From Vibrio furnissii CIP 102972 (GTDB lineage Bacteria > Pseudomonadota > Gammaproteobacteria > Enterobacterales > Vibrionaceae), in the NCBI RefSeq assembly GCF_000176175.1, contig NZ_ACZP01000014.1:1178001-1242000 (forward strand): DNA of 64,000 nt, written 5' to 3'. Below the pieces are notes generated by a model. It was given only the letters and a program-made list of their open reading frames with translations, made no database searches and had not been told where the DNA came from. A program made the position numbers and the translations under genes. Positions 1 through 9,132 of the stretch are shown one piece after another. The first letter of the stretch is position 1, and the number at the start of each line of letters is the position of its first letter.

Positions 1-2
1 AT

Positions 3-92
3 GTATGGTTTTGCTCATGCGAATCTTTCTTTCAGGTTGGTGATAGTCGTCATCCGTGGGTAATCGCATTATTGGGTCAGGCTAAAGAATGA
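3..92 (+). CDS. possible 3' end of an upstream gene
   Basis: A plus-strand frame is open from the window edge to a TGA at 90-92. It reads as about 29 residues ending in HPWVIALLGQAKE. The composition looks protein-like, but the stretch is too short to assign to a family, and the open frame could be chance. If real, it is the C-terminus of a gene that begins before the window. Confidence 0.25.
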   Translation, partial: VWFCSCESFFQVGDSRHPWVIALLGQAKE

Positions 93-366
93 CTGCGTGT
101 GACTATCATGGCTCAATGGAGGAGGCTGTTGGTCACCTTACCTTAATTTGGTTTCATAACCCAAACACTATCTGAGCTGACGATGGCATCTGTGCGATGA
201 TTGGTCGCTTCGCCATGCCGTGGCCAACTGGCACACGCGATTCGGGTTAGTCCTTGTTTAATATAGGGTTAATTGGTGAAGTGACTCACAAATTTGCAAT
301 CATTGATTGCGTGTGGTTTCATGCAAAGGAGATCTGTTATAAGGAGGCGTCCCCATAAAAATACAC
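93..366. other. intergenic region with no recognisable gene
   Basis: No ORF of convincing composition, RNA gene or strong terminator is visible on either strand. The 3' part holds two purine-rich Shine-Dalgarno-like strings (near 327 and 341), neither followed by a usable reading frame. Confidence 0.5.
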
Positions 367-395
367 TTGTAACAAAGTGATAACAAATGTATAAA
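367..395 (+). promoter_or_regulatory. candidate sigma70 promoter of ravA-viaA
   Basis: TTGTAA at 367-372 and TATAAA at 390-395 are separated by 17 bp and lie about 50 bp upstream of the ravA ATG, whose own GGAG ribosome site is near 433. This is a match by eye only. No specific operator is recognised. Confidence 0.45.
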
Positions 396-442
396 ACCCT
401 CTACTATTCTTATTATGTCCAAGCCTGCCGTGGAGCGATTCT

Positions 443-2098
443 ATGATCAATCCGTCTTCTGCTTCTCACGCACAAAAGGCGCTTCTCTCAGAACGTATCA
501 ATAAATTAGCCAAAGCCTTGTCAGATGGTGTGTACGAACGTGAAGGTACCATCAAATTGTGTCTGCTTGCCGCCTTGTCCGGCGAGAGCGTCTTTCTACT
601 CGGTCCTCCGGGGATTGCTAAAAGTTTAATTGCCAAACGACTCATTCAAGCTTTTGATAACAGTAGTTATTTTGAATACTTGATGACCCGATTTTCGACC
701 CCGGAAGAGGTGTTTGGTCCGCTCAGTATTCAAGAGCTGAAAGACAATGGCCGCTACGTGCGCTTGACGCAAGGTTACTTGCCGACTGCACAAGTGGTGT
801 TTCTGGATGAAATCTGGAAAGCCGGGCCTGCGATTCTCAACACCCTGCTGACGGTGGTGAACGAAAAAACCTTTAAAAACGGCAGCGATATCGAACGTGT
901 GCCAATGCGCCTGCTGGTGTCGGCCTCCAACGAACTGCCGGATGAAGACAGTGGCCTTGAAGCGCTGTATGACCGAATGTTGGTGCGCGTGTTCGTCAAC
1001 CGGATTCAAAACAAACAGAATTTTAAATCGATGCTGACGGTGGGTACGCCGCAGGAAGCGCGTATTCCTGAAGGCTTAGCCATCACGGATGAAGAGTATC
1101 ATCAGTGGCAAACTCAGCTCGATAAACTCGATTTAAGCGACGATGTGTTTGAAAAGCTCTATCAGCTGAAGCACATGCTTGAGAGCGCGGTAGAGAGCAG
1201 CCATCTGCCGCAAGCCGACATGTATGTGTCGGATCGCCGCTGGAAAAAAGCTGTCAAACTGCTCAAAGCCAGTGCGTTCTTTAATGGTCGCGACGCCATT
1301 AACCCGCTTGATTTGCTGCTGCTGCAAGACTGTTTATGGAACAGCCCAGAATCGCGTGAAGTCGTGCGCGACGTGATTCGCGAGTTTGCGCTGCGCTACG
1401 CCTTTGATCAATTGGAAGTGGAACAGCAAATCGAGTTGTGCCGTGAGGAGTTACTGGCGATTCAAGATGAATTGGAGTCGGAGTTCGGCATGATGTTGTC
1501 GATGGAAACCTCCACGGGGCTACTCAAAAAGCAGATTCATCAATATGACATCAGCCATGCCAAAGCGTACAAAGTGGGCTCGGCATACGATCTGGTCAAA
1601 CTGGTGCTACTGCAAAGCAACATGTCCGTCTCGGAATCGGAAAAAGGCGACAGTCGCTGGGTCTATGTGCCGAAGAACGAACTGGAGCGCGTGATCAAAG
1701 AAGGGCATGGCGATGTGTACGGTTACGTCAACCAAAACACCAATTTGTGCCGCCTGCGCTTTGATATCGATGCCAGCAACAATTTGGTGATAAAAGACAT
1801 TGCCAATCGCGCAGTGCTGGTCGCGCTTGTGACGCAGCAAGGGCTGGACCAATCGGTGTATCAGGATTGGTTGGTGAAAGCTGAGCAAGCCGTGACCCAA
1901 TTGCAGCACGCTGAACACCATTTGCGCAAAGTGCGTTCGCGTTTCCATGGTGCTTTGCCTCATAACTTTATCGACCCCGAATTGCCCACGGCGATGGAAG
2001 CAACGTTGCAACACCTGCAACAGCAGCTCGATAGCACTCAGGTGGAGTGTGAAAAGAGCGTGCAGCGCTTCCGTCATCTTGATCAATTCTTCGCGTAG
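443..2098 (+). CDS. ravA: MoxR-family AAA+ ATPase RavA
   Basis: This cytoplasmic AAA+ ATPase works with the VWA protein ViaA. In E. coli the pair is linked to respiratory-complex maturation, the stringent-response enzyme LdcI and aminoglycoside sensitivity. Walker A GPPGIAKS is at residues 54-61, Walker B VVFLDE at about 118-123, and a sensor-1-like LLVSASNE lies near 160. The C-terminal 250 residues are helical, as in the RavA lid/LARA region. At 551 aa it is longer than E. coli RavA (about 500 aa). GGAG precedes the ATG by a normal distance. viaA follows after 9 bp, so the two genes form an operon. Unlike in E. coli, kup is not adjacent here. Confidence 0.93.
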   Translation: MINPSSASHAQKALLSERINKLAKALSDGVYEREGTIKLCLLAALSGESVFLLGPPGIAKSLIAKRLIQAFDNSSYFEYLMTRFSTPEEVFGPLSIQELKDNGRYVRLTQGYLPTAQVVFLDEIWKAGPAILNTLLTVVNEKTFKNGSDIERVPMRLLVSASNELPDEDSGLEALYDRMLVRVFVNRIQNKQNFKSMLTVGTPQEARIPEGLAITDEEYHQWQTQLDKLDLSDDVFEKLYQLKHMLESAVESSHLPQADMYVSDRRWKKAVKLLKASAFFNGRDAINPLDLLLLQDCLWNSPESREVVRDVIREFALRYAFDQLEVEQQIELCREELLAIQDELESEFGMMLSMETSTGLLKKQIHQYDISHAKAYKVGSAYDLVKLVLLQSNMSVSESEKGDSRWVYVPKNELERVIKEGHGDVYGYVNQNTNLCRLRFDIDASNNLVIKDIANRAVLVALVTQQGLDQSVYQDWLVKAEQAVTQLQHAEHHLRKVRSRFHGALPHNFIDPELPTAMEATLQHLQQQLDSTQVECEKSVQRFRHLDQFFA

Positions 2099-2107
2099 GG
2101 GATGTGA

Positions 2108-3553
2108 ATGCTCGGTGTAGACGGACTGAACCTCGCGCTGATGATTGCTGACTCTGGTATCATTGACACCGCAGTCAGCGATTTAATGGGACGCTCTCAG
2201 GTCATGATGATGGCCGAAAGCCGTGGCGTGAAGTCGTCGGTGAAACGTCATCTGCTCAAATGGCGCGGCAACGTGAAAACACGCATCACCCGCGTGTGCG
2301 AAACCGAGCGTTTTCAACAAGAGTTGGGGTTGTATCAGGACGTGATCCATTGGGATGAAGAGACGTTTTTTGAACGCATTCCCGATGTGGTGAAGAAGCT
2401 GGAATGGCACTCTGCGTTCTATTTACCTGCCCGTCGTTTGCTGGAAAAGAACAAAGGGATCCACAACCCGATGTTCCCACATTTCTTTTGCGATCAATGG
2501 TACAAATCGCTCTCCGAGGCGATTCGCCAAGCGCAGGTGTTGGAGCTGGAAGCCAACAAAGAAAAGCTGCTGTCGGACCTGTATCAGCGCATGGAAACCA
2601 TTCGCAACATGGATAAAGTCACCGAATCGGGTGATGAAGCCAGTGTTGGACGTTTGTGGGACATGGCTGCGGCGAAGCTCAGCCGGGGCGATATTTCGGT
2701 CATGAAGCGTCACGCCGAGTTTCTGAAGAAAAATCAGGGCTTGCAAGACATCGCCGAGCAACTGGGCCGCATGGCAAGTGATGTGGATGATCCGGATCTG
2801 AACCGCGCACCGGCCGAAGAGCTGCAATTGGTGGAAGAGAAGTCTGATGAAGCGACCGACGACATTGTCGGTATTCATGAAAGTGACGACCTCAACAAAC
2901 TGCTGCCCAACGAAACCATGTTTTTGGCCTATCCCGAACTGGAAGTGGTGTTCTACAAGCATTTGGTCGACAAACGGTTGATGAACTATCGCATGCAGGG
3001 TAAATCTCGCACGCTGCGTCGTGTACGGGCACATCGCCCCGACAACAAGCAAGCGGATATCGAAAAAGGCCCGTTTATCGTCTGTGTGGATGCGTCTGGC
3101 TCCATGAATGGCTTTCCTGAGCAGTGTGCCAAAGCGATGGCGTACGCCTTGATGCAAATTGCACTGGCCGGCGATCGCGATTGCTTTGTGATGCTGTTCT
3201 CGACCGAACACATTACCTATGAACTGACTCGTCAGGACGGGTTGCGTGAAGCGAGCGATTTTCTCAGCTACGCCTTTCACGGCGGCACAGACCTCGAACC
3301 GGTGATGCTCAAGTCGATTGAATTGATGGCTGGTGGGCGTTACAAAAACGCCGACATGGTGGTGATTTCTGATTTCATTGCGCCCAAGCAAGATGACGCA
3401 ATTCTGGCTCAAGTGGCGGCACTCAAACAGAAGAAAAATCGTTTTCACGCCATCAGCTTGTCGAAATACGGCAACCCGGAGCTGATGAGTCTGTTTGACC
3501 ATTGCTGGCATTACCATCCTAACTTGGTTGGGCGCTTAATGAAAAAATGGTGA
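2108..3553 (+). CDS. viaA: VWA-domain protein ViaA
   Basis: This is the partner and stimulator of RavA ATPase activity. The 481-aa protein has an N-terminal helical domain and a C-terminal von Willebrand factor A domain whose metal-site motif DASGS lies near residue 327, followed by the conserved GGTDLEPV segment. The N-terminus MLGVDGLNLALMIADSG is typical of the family. It starts 9 bp after the ravA stop. A 364-aa open frame on the opposite strand is a codon-bias shadow. The length matches the E. coli protein (about 483 aa). Confidence 0.92.
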   Translation: MLGVDGLNLALMIADSGIIDTAVSDLMGRSQVMMMAESRGVKSSVKRHLLKWRGNVKTRITRVCETERFQQELGLYQDVIHWDEETFFERIPDVVKKLEWHSAFYLPARRLLEKNKGIHNPMFPHFFCDQWYKSLSEAIRQAQVLELEANKEKLLSDLYQRMETIRNMDKVTESGDEASVGRLWDMAAAKLSRGDISVMKRHAEFLKKNQGLQDIAEQLGRMASDVDDPDLNRAPAEELQLVEEKSDEATDDIVGIHESDDLNKLLPNETMFLAYPELEVVFYKHLVDKRLMNYRMQGKSRTLRRVRAHRPDNKQADIEKGPFIVCVDASGSMNGFPEQCAKAMAYALMQIALAGDRDCFVMLFSTEHITYELTRQDGLREASDFLSYAFHGGTDLEPVMLKSIELMAGGRYKNADMVVISDFIAPKQDDAILAQVAALKQKKNRFHAISLSKYGNPELMSLFDHCWHYHPNLVGRLMKKW

Positions 3554-3617
3554 TCTTACTAAGAACACGCGGTTGAGCGTCGAAGAACTGGTCAATCTGG
3601 TTTAAATCTCGGCAAGT

Positions 3618-3642
3618 AAACAAAAAAAGTGTTTTTTTGTTT
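3618..3642. repeat. perfect AT-rich inverted repeat after viaA
   Basis: AAACAAAAAAA and its exact reverse complement flank a GTG loop (11+3+11 bp). The right arm runs into the -35 element proposed for the tRNA gene. It could act as a weak bidirectional terminator for viaA, but it has no GC clamp. Confidence 0.6.
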
Positions 3643-3668
3643 GACTCTCGTCGCTCAATCCGTAAAGT
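3641..3668 (+). promoter_or_regulatory. candidate promoter of the tRNA-Cys gene
   Basis: TTGACT (3641-3646) and TAAAGT (3663-3668) are 16 bp apart. They are followed by a GC-rich stretch suited to stringent control of stable RNA genes. The 5' leader of the tRNA would be about 40 nt. Confidence 0.5.
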
Positions 3669-3714
3669 GTGCAGCGAACGCAACGGGGACCACCCCGACA
3701 GCGGTTCAAGGTAA

Positions 3715-3788
3715 GGCGCGTTGGCAGAGTGGCCATGCAGCGGATTGCAAATCCGTGAACCTCGGTTCGACTCCGGGACGCGCCTCCA
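3715..3788 (+). tRNA. tRNA-Cys (anticodon GCA)
   Basis: The cloverleaf is complete. The 7-bp acceptor stem pairs GGCGCGT with ACGCGCC, the anticodon stem is GCGGA/TCCGT with loop TTGCAAA (GCA at 3747-3749), the T-arm contains GGTTCGACTCC, and the CCA at 3786-3788 is encoded. It stands alone. The Gly and Leu tRNAs that often accompany tRNA-Cys in gamma-proteobacteria are not next to it. Confidence 0.96.
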
Positions 3789-3813
3789 TTCTCTCCTTGA
3801 ACAGCAATCATCC

Positions 3814-3836
3814 ACCAGCTTTATGCTGGTTTTTTT
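3814..3836 (+). terminator. Rho-independent terminator of the tRNA gene
   Basis: ACCAGC (3814-3819) pairs with GCTGGT (3825-3830) around a 5-nt loop and is followed by a T run. It lies about 25 nt downstream of the CCA end. Confidence 0.8.
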
Positions 3837-3901
3837 ATGCCTGAAATTCAGTGTTCACTTCCTCCCTGATGCTTTGAGAACCCCCCTGTTTGTTTTGAAC
3901 A

Positions 3902-4030
3902 CGACTTGTTTCTAATCGACTTGTTTCGAATCGACTTATGTCGACTGAGTACGATGGTTTCGAACATGGCTTGTTTTGAACTGCGCTTTCTTCAAACACG
4001 ATTTGCTTCAAACACGGCTTGCCGAGAACG
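3902..4030. repeat. degenerate 15-bp tandem repeat, about eight copies
   Basis: Units starting at 3902, 3917, 3932, 3952, 3967, 3982, 3999 and 4015 follow the pattern CGACTTGTTTCGAAT with growing divergence. The first two copies differ at one base. Spacing is 15 bp with small insertions. The region lies between the tRNA terminator and the 3' end of the minus-strand esterase gene. Either strand can be read as a short pentapeptide-periodic ORF, but no ribosome site supports translation. Confidence 0.7.
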
Positions 4031-4098
4031 CCCGTTGTTGAGAGCGCACTCATGCGGCGATTTGCGAGCGAGCCAATCACCGCATGTGCTTCGATGGG

Positions 4099-5148
4099 CT
4101 ATTGCGCCGAAGGTGGCGTAAAGTGGCGCTGAATCGCTTGTGCTTCTTTCACGTCAATCGCCATCTGTGGCCAGCGTTTGGCTTTCTTGATGATCATCTC
4201 CAAATAGCCGAGATCCGGCGTGAGTTGGCTGCTGAGACGTTGATTCAGCGTTTGATAGTTCGCCACGACGTGCGCTTGTTTGAGTTCACCTGGGGCTAAG
4301 TCAAGCGCGTAGCCGCGGAAAAGCCACTGCAAGCCTTGATACACCGCGACATGGTAAACCGAATGGTGATCGTCGTGCTCGTAATAGCGGGAGGTTATGT
4401 CCAGATTGGCAGCATGATGCGTGCTCACGTTGTCGGCGAACGCATTTAAATGATCACGATGAACATAAGAGCGGCCAAAACCCGGTGTATACGGGTTGTT
4501 GGCAACCGCGATGTAGAGCGATGCGCGGTGTTCAAGCGGCGTGATTAGGGCATGCTCAATGCGTTGATAGTTTTTGGGGTAATCAAACCATAAGCTGGCA
4601 TCAATCGAAATGTAGCCTTGAAATGCGCCTTGATCGCGCGCCACGGCATCCAGCGCCAATAAGCCTCCCAATGAGTGGCCGACCAACAGATTCGGCGCCG
4701 CCGTGCGAAACTGACGCTCAATCTCTGGGCGTAACTCTTGCGTTAAGTATTGAAGAAAGCGGGCGCCGCCCCCGGTGTGCGCGTAGCTCGGCCCCGCAGG
4801 ATCGCCATTGGGCAGTTGATCGGTATGGCTTGGGGTGTAGTCCCGCATGCGATCGGTATTGTGAATTGCCACAATGATCATCGCCGGGATTGCGGGATTC
4901 AATCCGGAACGAAACGAATGCACGATGCCAGCAACTTGCAACAGACGCTGATCGCCATCGAGCAGGTACAGCACCGGAAAATGCTGCTCGGGGTGCGCGC
5001 TGTATTCTTGTGGCAAATAGACGCTGTATTGCCGTTCTTCGTTGAGCAGCGACGAGTGATGTTGATACAACTGCGCGTAGTTGACCGGCGTCGCCTGAGC
5101 TGAAGAGAGGCTCCACAGGGCGGCCATGGTGGTCAGAATTTTTTTCAT
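4099..5148 (-). CDS. exported alpha/beta-hydrolase, siderophore-esterase type
   Basis: This 349-aa esterase D/Fes-IroE-like hydrolase has the nucleophile elbow GHSLGG in mid-protein, the strand motif VLYLLDGD after the N-terminus, and a late histidine in HDDHHSVYH completing a Ser-His triad. The chosen ATG at 5148 begins a signal peptide (MKKILTTMAALWSLSSAQA), with GGAAG upstream. A longer in-frame start would spoil the signal. It lies about 100 bp after the TonB receptor gene on the same strand, so it probably trims or hydrolyses the siderophore taken up by that receptor in the periplasm. The substrate is not provable from sequence. Confidence 0.8.
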   Translation of the reverse strand: MKKILTTMAALWSLSSAQATPVNYAQLYQHHSSLLNEERQYSVYLPQEYSAHPEQHFPVLYLLDGDQRLLQVAGIVHSFRSGLNPAIPAMIIVAIHNTDRMRDYTPSHTDQLPNGDPAGPSYAHTGGGARFLQYLTQELRPEIERQFRTAAPNLLVGHSLGGLLALDAVARDQGAFQGYISIDASLWFDYPKNYQRIEHALITPLEHRASLYIAVANNPYTPGFGRSYVHRDHLNAFADNVSTHHAANLDITSRYYEHDDHHSVYHVAVYQGLQWLFRGYALDLAPGELKQAHVVANYQTLNQRLSSQLTPDLGYLEMIIKKAKRWPQMAIDVKEAQAIQRHFTPPSAQ

Positions 5149-5253
5149 GATCGGTGTCTTCCAGTGTAATTCAGTGCAAAAACCCAACCGGCTGGTTCTC
5201 CGATTGGGTTGGGCAAAATAACAAAGCAGGGCACTTGGCCCTGCGGGCAGGCC

Positions 5254-7413
5254 TTATTTGAATTTATAGGTGAAGCCGGCCATGACGTTTGCAGGTTCAC
5301 CGTACATGTTGAATGTGGTGGTGGTCCCAACGCGGTAGAAGTATTCGCGGTCAAACAGGTTGTAGACGTTGAATGTGGCTTGCATGTTCTCGGTGATGTC
5401 GTAACGCAGCGCTGCGTCAAACACCGCGTAACCGCCTTGGTGAGTGGTCACGCCGCTTTTGGTAAAGGAGTAATCACTCACGGCGGTCATGCCACCACCA
5501 ATGTGTAAGCCTTGGACCCAATCAGCCAAATGGTAGTCCGTCCACAATGACAGTGAGTGGCGCGGAATGGCGTCAAATTTCGAGTTGTGGTCACCTGATT
5601 TCTCATCGATATCGGTGTAGGTATAGCCCGTCATGGTCATCCAGTTTTGAGTCAGATAACCCGTCGCTTCCAGTTCCACCCCTTTGGTTTCCACTTTGCC
5701 CGTTGCCCAGTAGGTGTTGCTGATGGCGATGCCGCTGTCATCGTAGGCTTGCGCGGCGATGTTGCTGTCTTTCATCAGGAACACAGTGGCGCGCGTATTC
5801 AGGCGGCCGTCCAGTAGTGACGATTTCACGCCGGTTTCCCACTGGTTCCCTTCACGCGCTTTCAGCATGTCGCCATTTTCATCTTGGCTGGTTTGTGGTT
5901 TGAACACTTTCGAGTAGCTGGCATACAGCGCATGTTCATCTGTTAGATCGTACACCACGCCCGCATAAGGTGTGATTTCGCCGTTAAAGCTGTCTTTTTG
6001 CTCTGTTTCTGCGCCAGTAGAAAGGGTGGTGTTCACGGTTTTCAGATCGTACCACGACACGCGCGCACCGGTGATCACGGCCAAAGGCTCCAGCAAACGC
6101 CAGGTCACTTTGCCGTACAAGCCCAGTTCAGACTGCACTTCGTGGACGTTTTTGGTGTAACTGTACGTCGGGGTGCTCACGCTGGTTGGATCGTAATCGA
6201 ACACGTTGATCGAGGCGATACTGCGGTTGGTGTAGCTCTGGGTATCAGACTCGTAGCGCTTGTAATCGGTCCCGAGTACGAATTCGCTTTGATGGCCAAA
6301 CAGGCCAAACATTTGGCTGTAGTTGGCATCCAAGGATGCGTTCTTCTGCTGGTTTGCCTGCGCGCTGAACATCAAGCCAGTGTTGCCGCTGTCATCAATT
6401 GCCCCATTGGTGTATGTCTGCTCTAGGGTGACGTCATGATCCATGTAGCGCGCGGAAATTTGGCCCACGCCGCCGTTCGGGAACGCGTGTTGCAGCGACG
6501 CGCCCACATCGGTGGTTTTGGCGTTAAAGTTATCGTCTGCCGAACCCAAATAGGTTTTGCGGCTGATGTTGAGCATCGAGCCATCGCTGTATGCAGGCAG
6601 GCCGTTGGTCGGCACGATGTCTTTGGTTTGATGCAGTACGTACACCGAAAGCAGTGTGGTGTCGGTTAAGTCAAACTCCATGGTGCCGTAGTAGCTGCCA
6701 TTGTCGTTGTCGTTGTAATCCACCTGGTTTTTGATGTCGGCATTGGCGACTACAAAGCGGCCACGCACGGTGCCATCGTCATTGAGCGACCCGCCCATGT
6801 CGGCTTCAAGGTAGTGGCGGTTCCAACTGCCGTAACGCGCCGTAACTGAACCGCTGAACTCCTCCGTTGGGCGTTTCAACACCATGTTGATCACACCGCC
6901 CAGTTCACTGGTACTGTTAAACAGGCCTGATGGGCCGCGCATGATTTCAACGCGATCGACCGCTGCCAGTGATGGCAAGTTACCGTATTTGCTTTGCATC
7001 GGTGATGGCAAACCGTTGAGGTTCACTTCGTCGTATTCATAACCACGGGAGAAAATGGAAGAGCGGCCACTGTCGTTGACCATAGTGCGAAGCCCCGGGG
7101 TGTATTTCGCCAAGTCATCGACTGCGACAAAGTTACGTTCTTCAATGTAATCGTTGGTGAGCACGGTGATGGACTGTGGAATGTCTTTAAGCGCGGATGG
7201 CGTTTTGGTGCCTACGGTGGCGGAATCGACGCTGTAGCCGCCCGTTTCTTCAGATGGCGCCATGCCATACAATGGGTTGCCATACACCACCACGGTTTCA
7301 TCGGTTTTGTCTTGGGATTCTTCGGCAAAGGCTGGTTGCACGGCCGTCGCGCCCAGTGCGAACGCAATCGCCAATGCAACTGGGTTCAGTGCTTTATGTT
7401 GATAGACCACCAT
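5254..7413 (-). CDS. TonB-dependent ferric-siderophore receptor
   Basis: This 719-aa outer-membrane receptor carries a signal peptide (cleavage after AVQPAFA, about residue 30), a TonB-box-like ETVVVYG near residue 40, a plug domain with IPQSITVLTNDYI and VDRVEIMRGPSGLF, and a 22-strand barrel ending in GFTYKFK with a C-terminal aromatic. The plug resembles the hydroxamate/catecholate receptor group (FpvA/FhuE/DesA). A Fur-like box precedes it and an AraC regulator is divergent. The pairing with a Fes-type esterase favours a catecholate ligand. Ferrioxamine-type use (DesA/DesR of vibrios) is an alternative. Confidence 0.9.
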   Translation of the reverse strand: MVVYQHKALNPVALAIAFALGATAVQPAFAEESQDKTDETVVVYGNPLYGMAPSEETGGYSVDSATVGTKTPSALKDIPQSITVLTNDYIEERNFVAVDDLAKYTPGLRTMVNDSGRSSIFSRGYEYDEVNLNGLPSPMQSKYGNLPSLAAVDRVEIMRGPSGLFNSTSELGGVINMVLKRPTEEFSGSVTARYGSWNRHYLEADMGGSLNDDGTVRGRFVVANADIKNQVDYNDNDNGSYYGTMEFDLTDTTLLSVYVLHQTKDIVPTNGLPAYSDGSMLNISRKTYLGSADDNFNAKTTDVGASLQHAFPNGGVGQISARYMDHDVTLEQTYTNGAIDDSGNTGLMFSAQANQQKNASLDANYSQMFGLFGHQSEFVLGTDYKRYESDTQSYTNRSIASINVFDYDPTSVSTPTYSYTKNVHEVQSELGLYGKVTWRLLEPLAVITGARVSWYDLKTVNTTLSTGAETEQKDSFNGEITPYAGVVYDLTDEHALYASYSKVFKPQTSQDENGDMLKAREGNQWETGVKSSLLDGRLNTRATVFLMKDSNIAAQAYDDSGIAISNTYWATGKVETKGVELEATGYLTQNWMTMTGYTYTDIDEKSGDHNSKFDAIPRHSLSLWTDYHLADWVQGLHIGGGMTAVSDYSFTKSGVTTHQGGYAVFDAALRYDITENMQATFNVYNLFDREYFYRVGTTTTFNMYGEPANVMAGFTYKFK

Positions 7414-7439
7414 AACTGATTAACTCCTTAAATCTATAT

Positions 7440-7458
7440 GATAATTATTTTCATTTGA
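7440..7458. promoter_or_regulatory. Fur-box-like operator
   Basis: GATAATTATTTTCATTTGA matches the 19-bp Fur consensus at about 13 positions. It lies 27 bp upstream of the receptor start and about 70 bp upstream of the divergent AraC gene, so one bound Fur dimer could repress both promoters under iron sufficiency. Confidence 0.65.
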
Positions 7459-7528
7459 TTTTATGGGCGTTAATATAGCACCCCCAACCACGGGAAAATT
7501 TTGCGGTCTGTTCATTTAGTTTTTCAAA

Positions 7529-8479
7529 ATGGTCAAAGTCATGAGAAGTGAATCAGTAATTCGGGACACCAATGTGAGAAAACGCGGCTTATTTACCGGT
7601 CGGGTGGAAAACCTGATGGTGGAGGAAGGCATCTTATTTCATAACAAAGATATCGTCCATAAAGCCGACTTTTCGACACAGCGCGAACTGCCGCCACAAC
7701 TGATCATCGCTTTGCCATTGGAAAGCAAAGCGTTGATGACCTATGGCGACACGCACCAGTTGAAAGGGTGCCGGTTCCACAAGTCTGATCCGCTGGTGGC
7801 CACTGCAATCTACTACGCCAAGCCCGACATAGTGCGCGGCGCAGCCAAAGCTTACGTGCGTAGCCGTAGTATTGTGTTGTCGCTCTCGACCGAATGGTTG
7901 CAGTCGGCGATGAACGAGGCAAAACGCGACAGTTTTCAGCGCGTGTTTCATCAGCACCTGAGCCGCTTTGACTGGTCGTTACCGCCGCACATCAGCCAAA
8001 TGGCTGAAGCGCTCAATCTCACCAGCAGCCAAAGCCCCGCCGAAGCGTTAATGCGTCAGGCGTTTGCGCTGTCTGTTTGGGACAACTTGATGAACAACAT
8101 GAAGCAGTTGTCGTTTGTATCCACGCAGCGTCATCACGCGCAGTCCACGCGCTTGAAGATGTTTTTGATGGAAGAGAAAGTGGATGACATGCCACTGACG
8201 ACCATTGCGCAGGAGCTAGGGATGAGCGTGTCGACGCTGCAGCGCGCAGCCAGGAAAGAGTTGGGTATGAGCCTGCAACGGTATCTGCGAGAGCGTAAGT
8301 TGCAGGAAGTGAAGGTCAAACTTGAAGCGCGCAGTGTGACGGTGCAGGAAGCCGCAGAATTGGCTGGCTACACGCACTCGGCCAACTTCATCACCGCATT
8401 TCGCAAGTTGTTTGGTTTCTCCCCGAATCACATCAAAAAAAGCGCAGAGCGCAGCGTCGAATCGCATGAATTTGCGTGA
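7529..8479 (+). CDS. AraC-family regulator of siderophore uptake
   Basis: This 316-aa protein has two helix-turn-helix motifs in the C-terminal 100 residues (IAQELGMSVSTLQRAARKELG and VQEAAELAGYTHSANFITAFRKLFGFSP). The N-terminal 200 residues would be the ligand domain, as in PchR/DesR-type siderophore sensors. It is divergent from the TonB receptor gene across a Fur-like box, so it is inferred to activate that gene when the siderophore is present. The start is uncertain: ATG 7529 has only a weak ribosome site, and ATG 7541 is an alternative. Confidence 0.85.
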   Translation: MVKVMRSESVIRDTNVRKRGLFTGRVENLMVEEGILFHNKDIVHKADFSTQRELPPQLIIALPLESKALMTYGDTHQLKGCRFHKSDPLVATAIYYAKPDIVRGAAKAYVRSRSIVLSLSTEWLQSAMNEAKRDSFQRVFHQHLSRFDWSLPPHISQMAEALNLTSSQSPAEALMRQAFALSVWDNLMNNMKQLSFVSTQRHHAQSTRLKMFLMEEKVDDMPLTTIAQELGMSVSTLQRAARKELGMSLQRYLRERKLQEVKVKLEARSVTVQEAAELAGYTHSANFITAFRKLFGFSPNHIKKSAERSVESHEFA

Positions 8480-8601
8480 TGTTGCAGTGCTAAATGTAGC
8501 ATTGGTCTAAATTTTGTCGCTGATCCCATCAGCAACGCTCAACGATTGTCTCGATTTACCGCTATAGTTTGTGTGGGTTTTATCAATAGTGGTGGGACAT
8601 C

Positions 8602-9120
8602 GTGAGCAATGAAAAGGAAGTCTCGTTTGGTCGCGACGAGATGATTATCAGTAAAACAGACCTTCAAGGCCGATTAACGTACGCCAATCGTACATTTATG
8701 CGCGTCGCCAATTTTTCTGAAATTCAACTGCTGGGACACAATCACAACATCATTCGTCATCCGTCCATGCCACGCGGGGTGTTCTACGGCCTGTGGAAAA
8801 CACTGCAATCGGGTCAGGAATTCTTTGGCTTCGTCAAAAACAGTACCGCCGATGGCAATTTCTACTGGGTATTTGCCAATATCACCCCCGATGTGATGAA
8901 CGGAAAAACCGTGGGGTATTACTCCGTGCGTCGTACGCCCTCTAAAGCGTCTGTCGATGTCATCAGCACCATTTACCATCAGATGTGCACCATGGAACAA
9001 GGCGCGGACCGAAAACAAGCGCCCGAGTTATCGTGGAACTGGATGGTTGACAAGGTGGAGCGAGAGCAAGGCATCAGCTATGAACGGTATGTTCTCGATT
9101 TGTACAAGCAGTCTCGTTAA
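8602..9120 (+). CDS. stand-alone PAS protein, Aer/CetB-like redox sensor
   Basis: The 172-aa protein is essentially one PAS domain (residues 10-125) of the aerotaxis type. It has GRLTYANRTFMRVANFSEIQLLG, the HNIIRHPSMPRGVFYGLW segment typical of FAD-binding Aer sensors, and YYSVRRTPS at the end. No membrane segment or signalling domain follows. The start is GTG 8602, with GGTGGGA upstream. It is 12 bp from the chemoreceptor gene, so the two are almost certainly co-transcribed and act together. In Campylobacter, CetB (PAS) signals through CetA (membrane MCP) in this way. Confidence 0.85.
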   Translation: MSNEKEVSFGRDEMIISKTDLQGRLTYANRTFMRVANFSEIQLLGHNHNIIRHPSMPRGVFYGLWKTLQSGQEFFGFVKNSTADGNFYWVFANITPDVMNGKTVGYYSVRRTPSKASVDVISTIYHQMCTMEQGADRKQAPELSWNWMVDKVEREQGISYERYVLDLYKQSR

Positions 9121-9132
9121 GAAGGATGGCGC

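Noticed and set aside
228..245. possible sigma54 promoter (TGGCAC...TTCG)
   Set aside because: The -24 half looks right, but the GC of the -12 element is missing at the required spacing, and ravA has a better sigma70 match nearby.
2423..3517. 364-codon open frame on the minus strand
   Set aside because: It lies wholly antiparallel to viaA in a codon-bias shadow frame, lacks a ribosome site, and its His/Phe/Gln-rich translation matches no family.
3683..3694. GGGGACCACCCC-like palindrome before tRNA-Cys as part of a second tRNA
   Set aside because: No cloverleaf can be drawn around it. It is more likely the GC-rich discriminator/leader of the tRNA-Cys transcript.
3835..4080. 81-codon minus-strand ORF with pentapeptide periodicity
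   Set aside because: The periodicity comes from the 15-bp DNA repeat. No ribosome site is present, and both strands read equally well.
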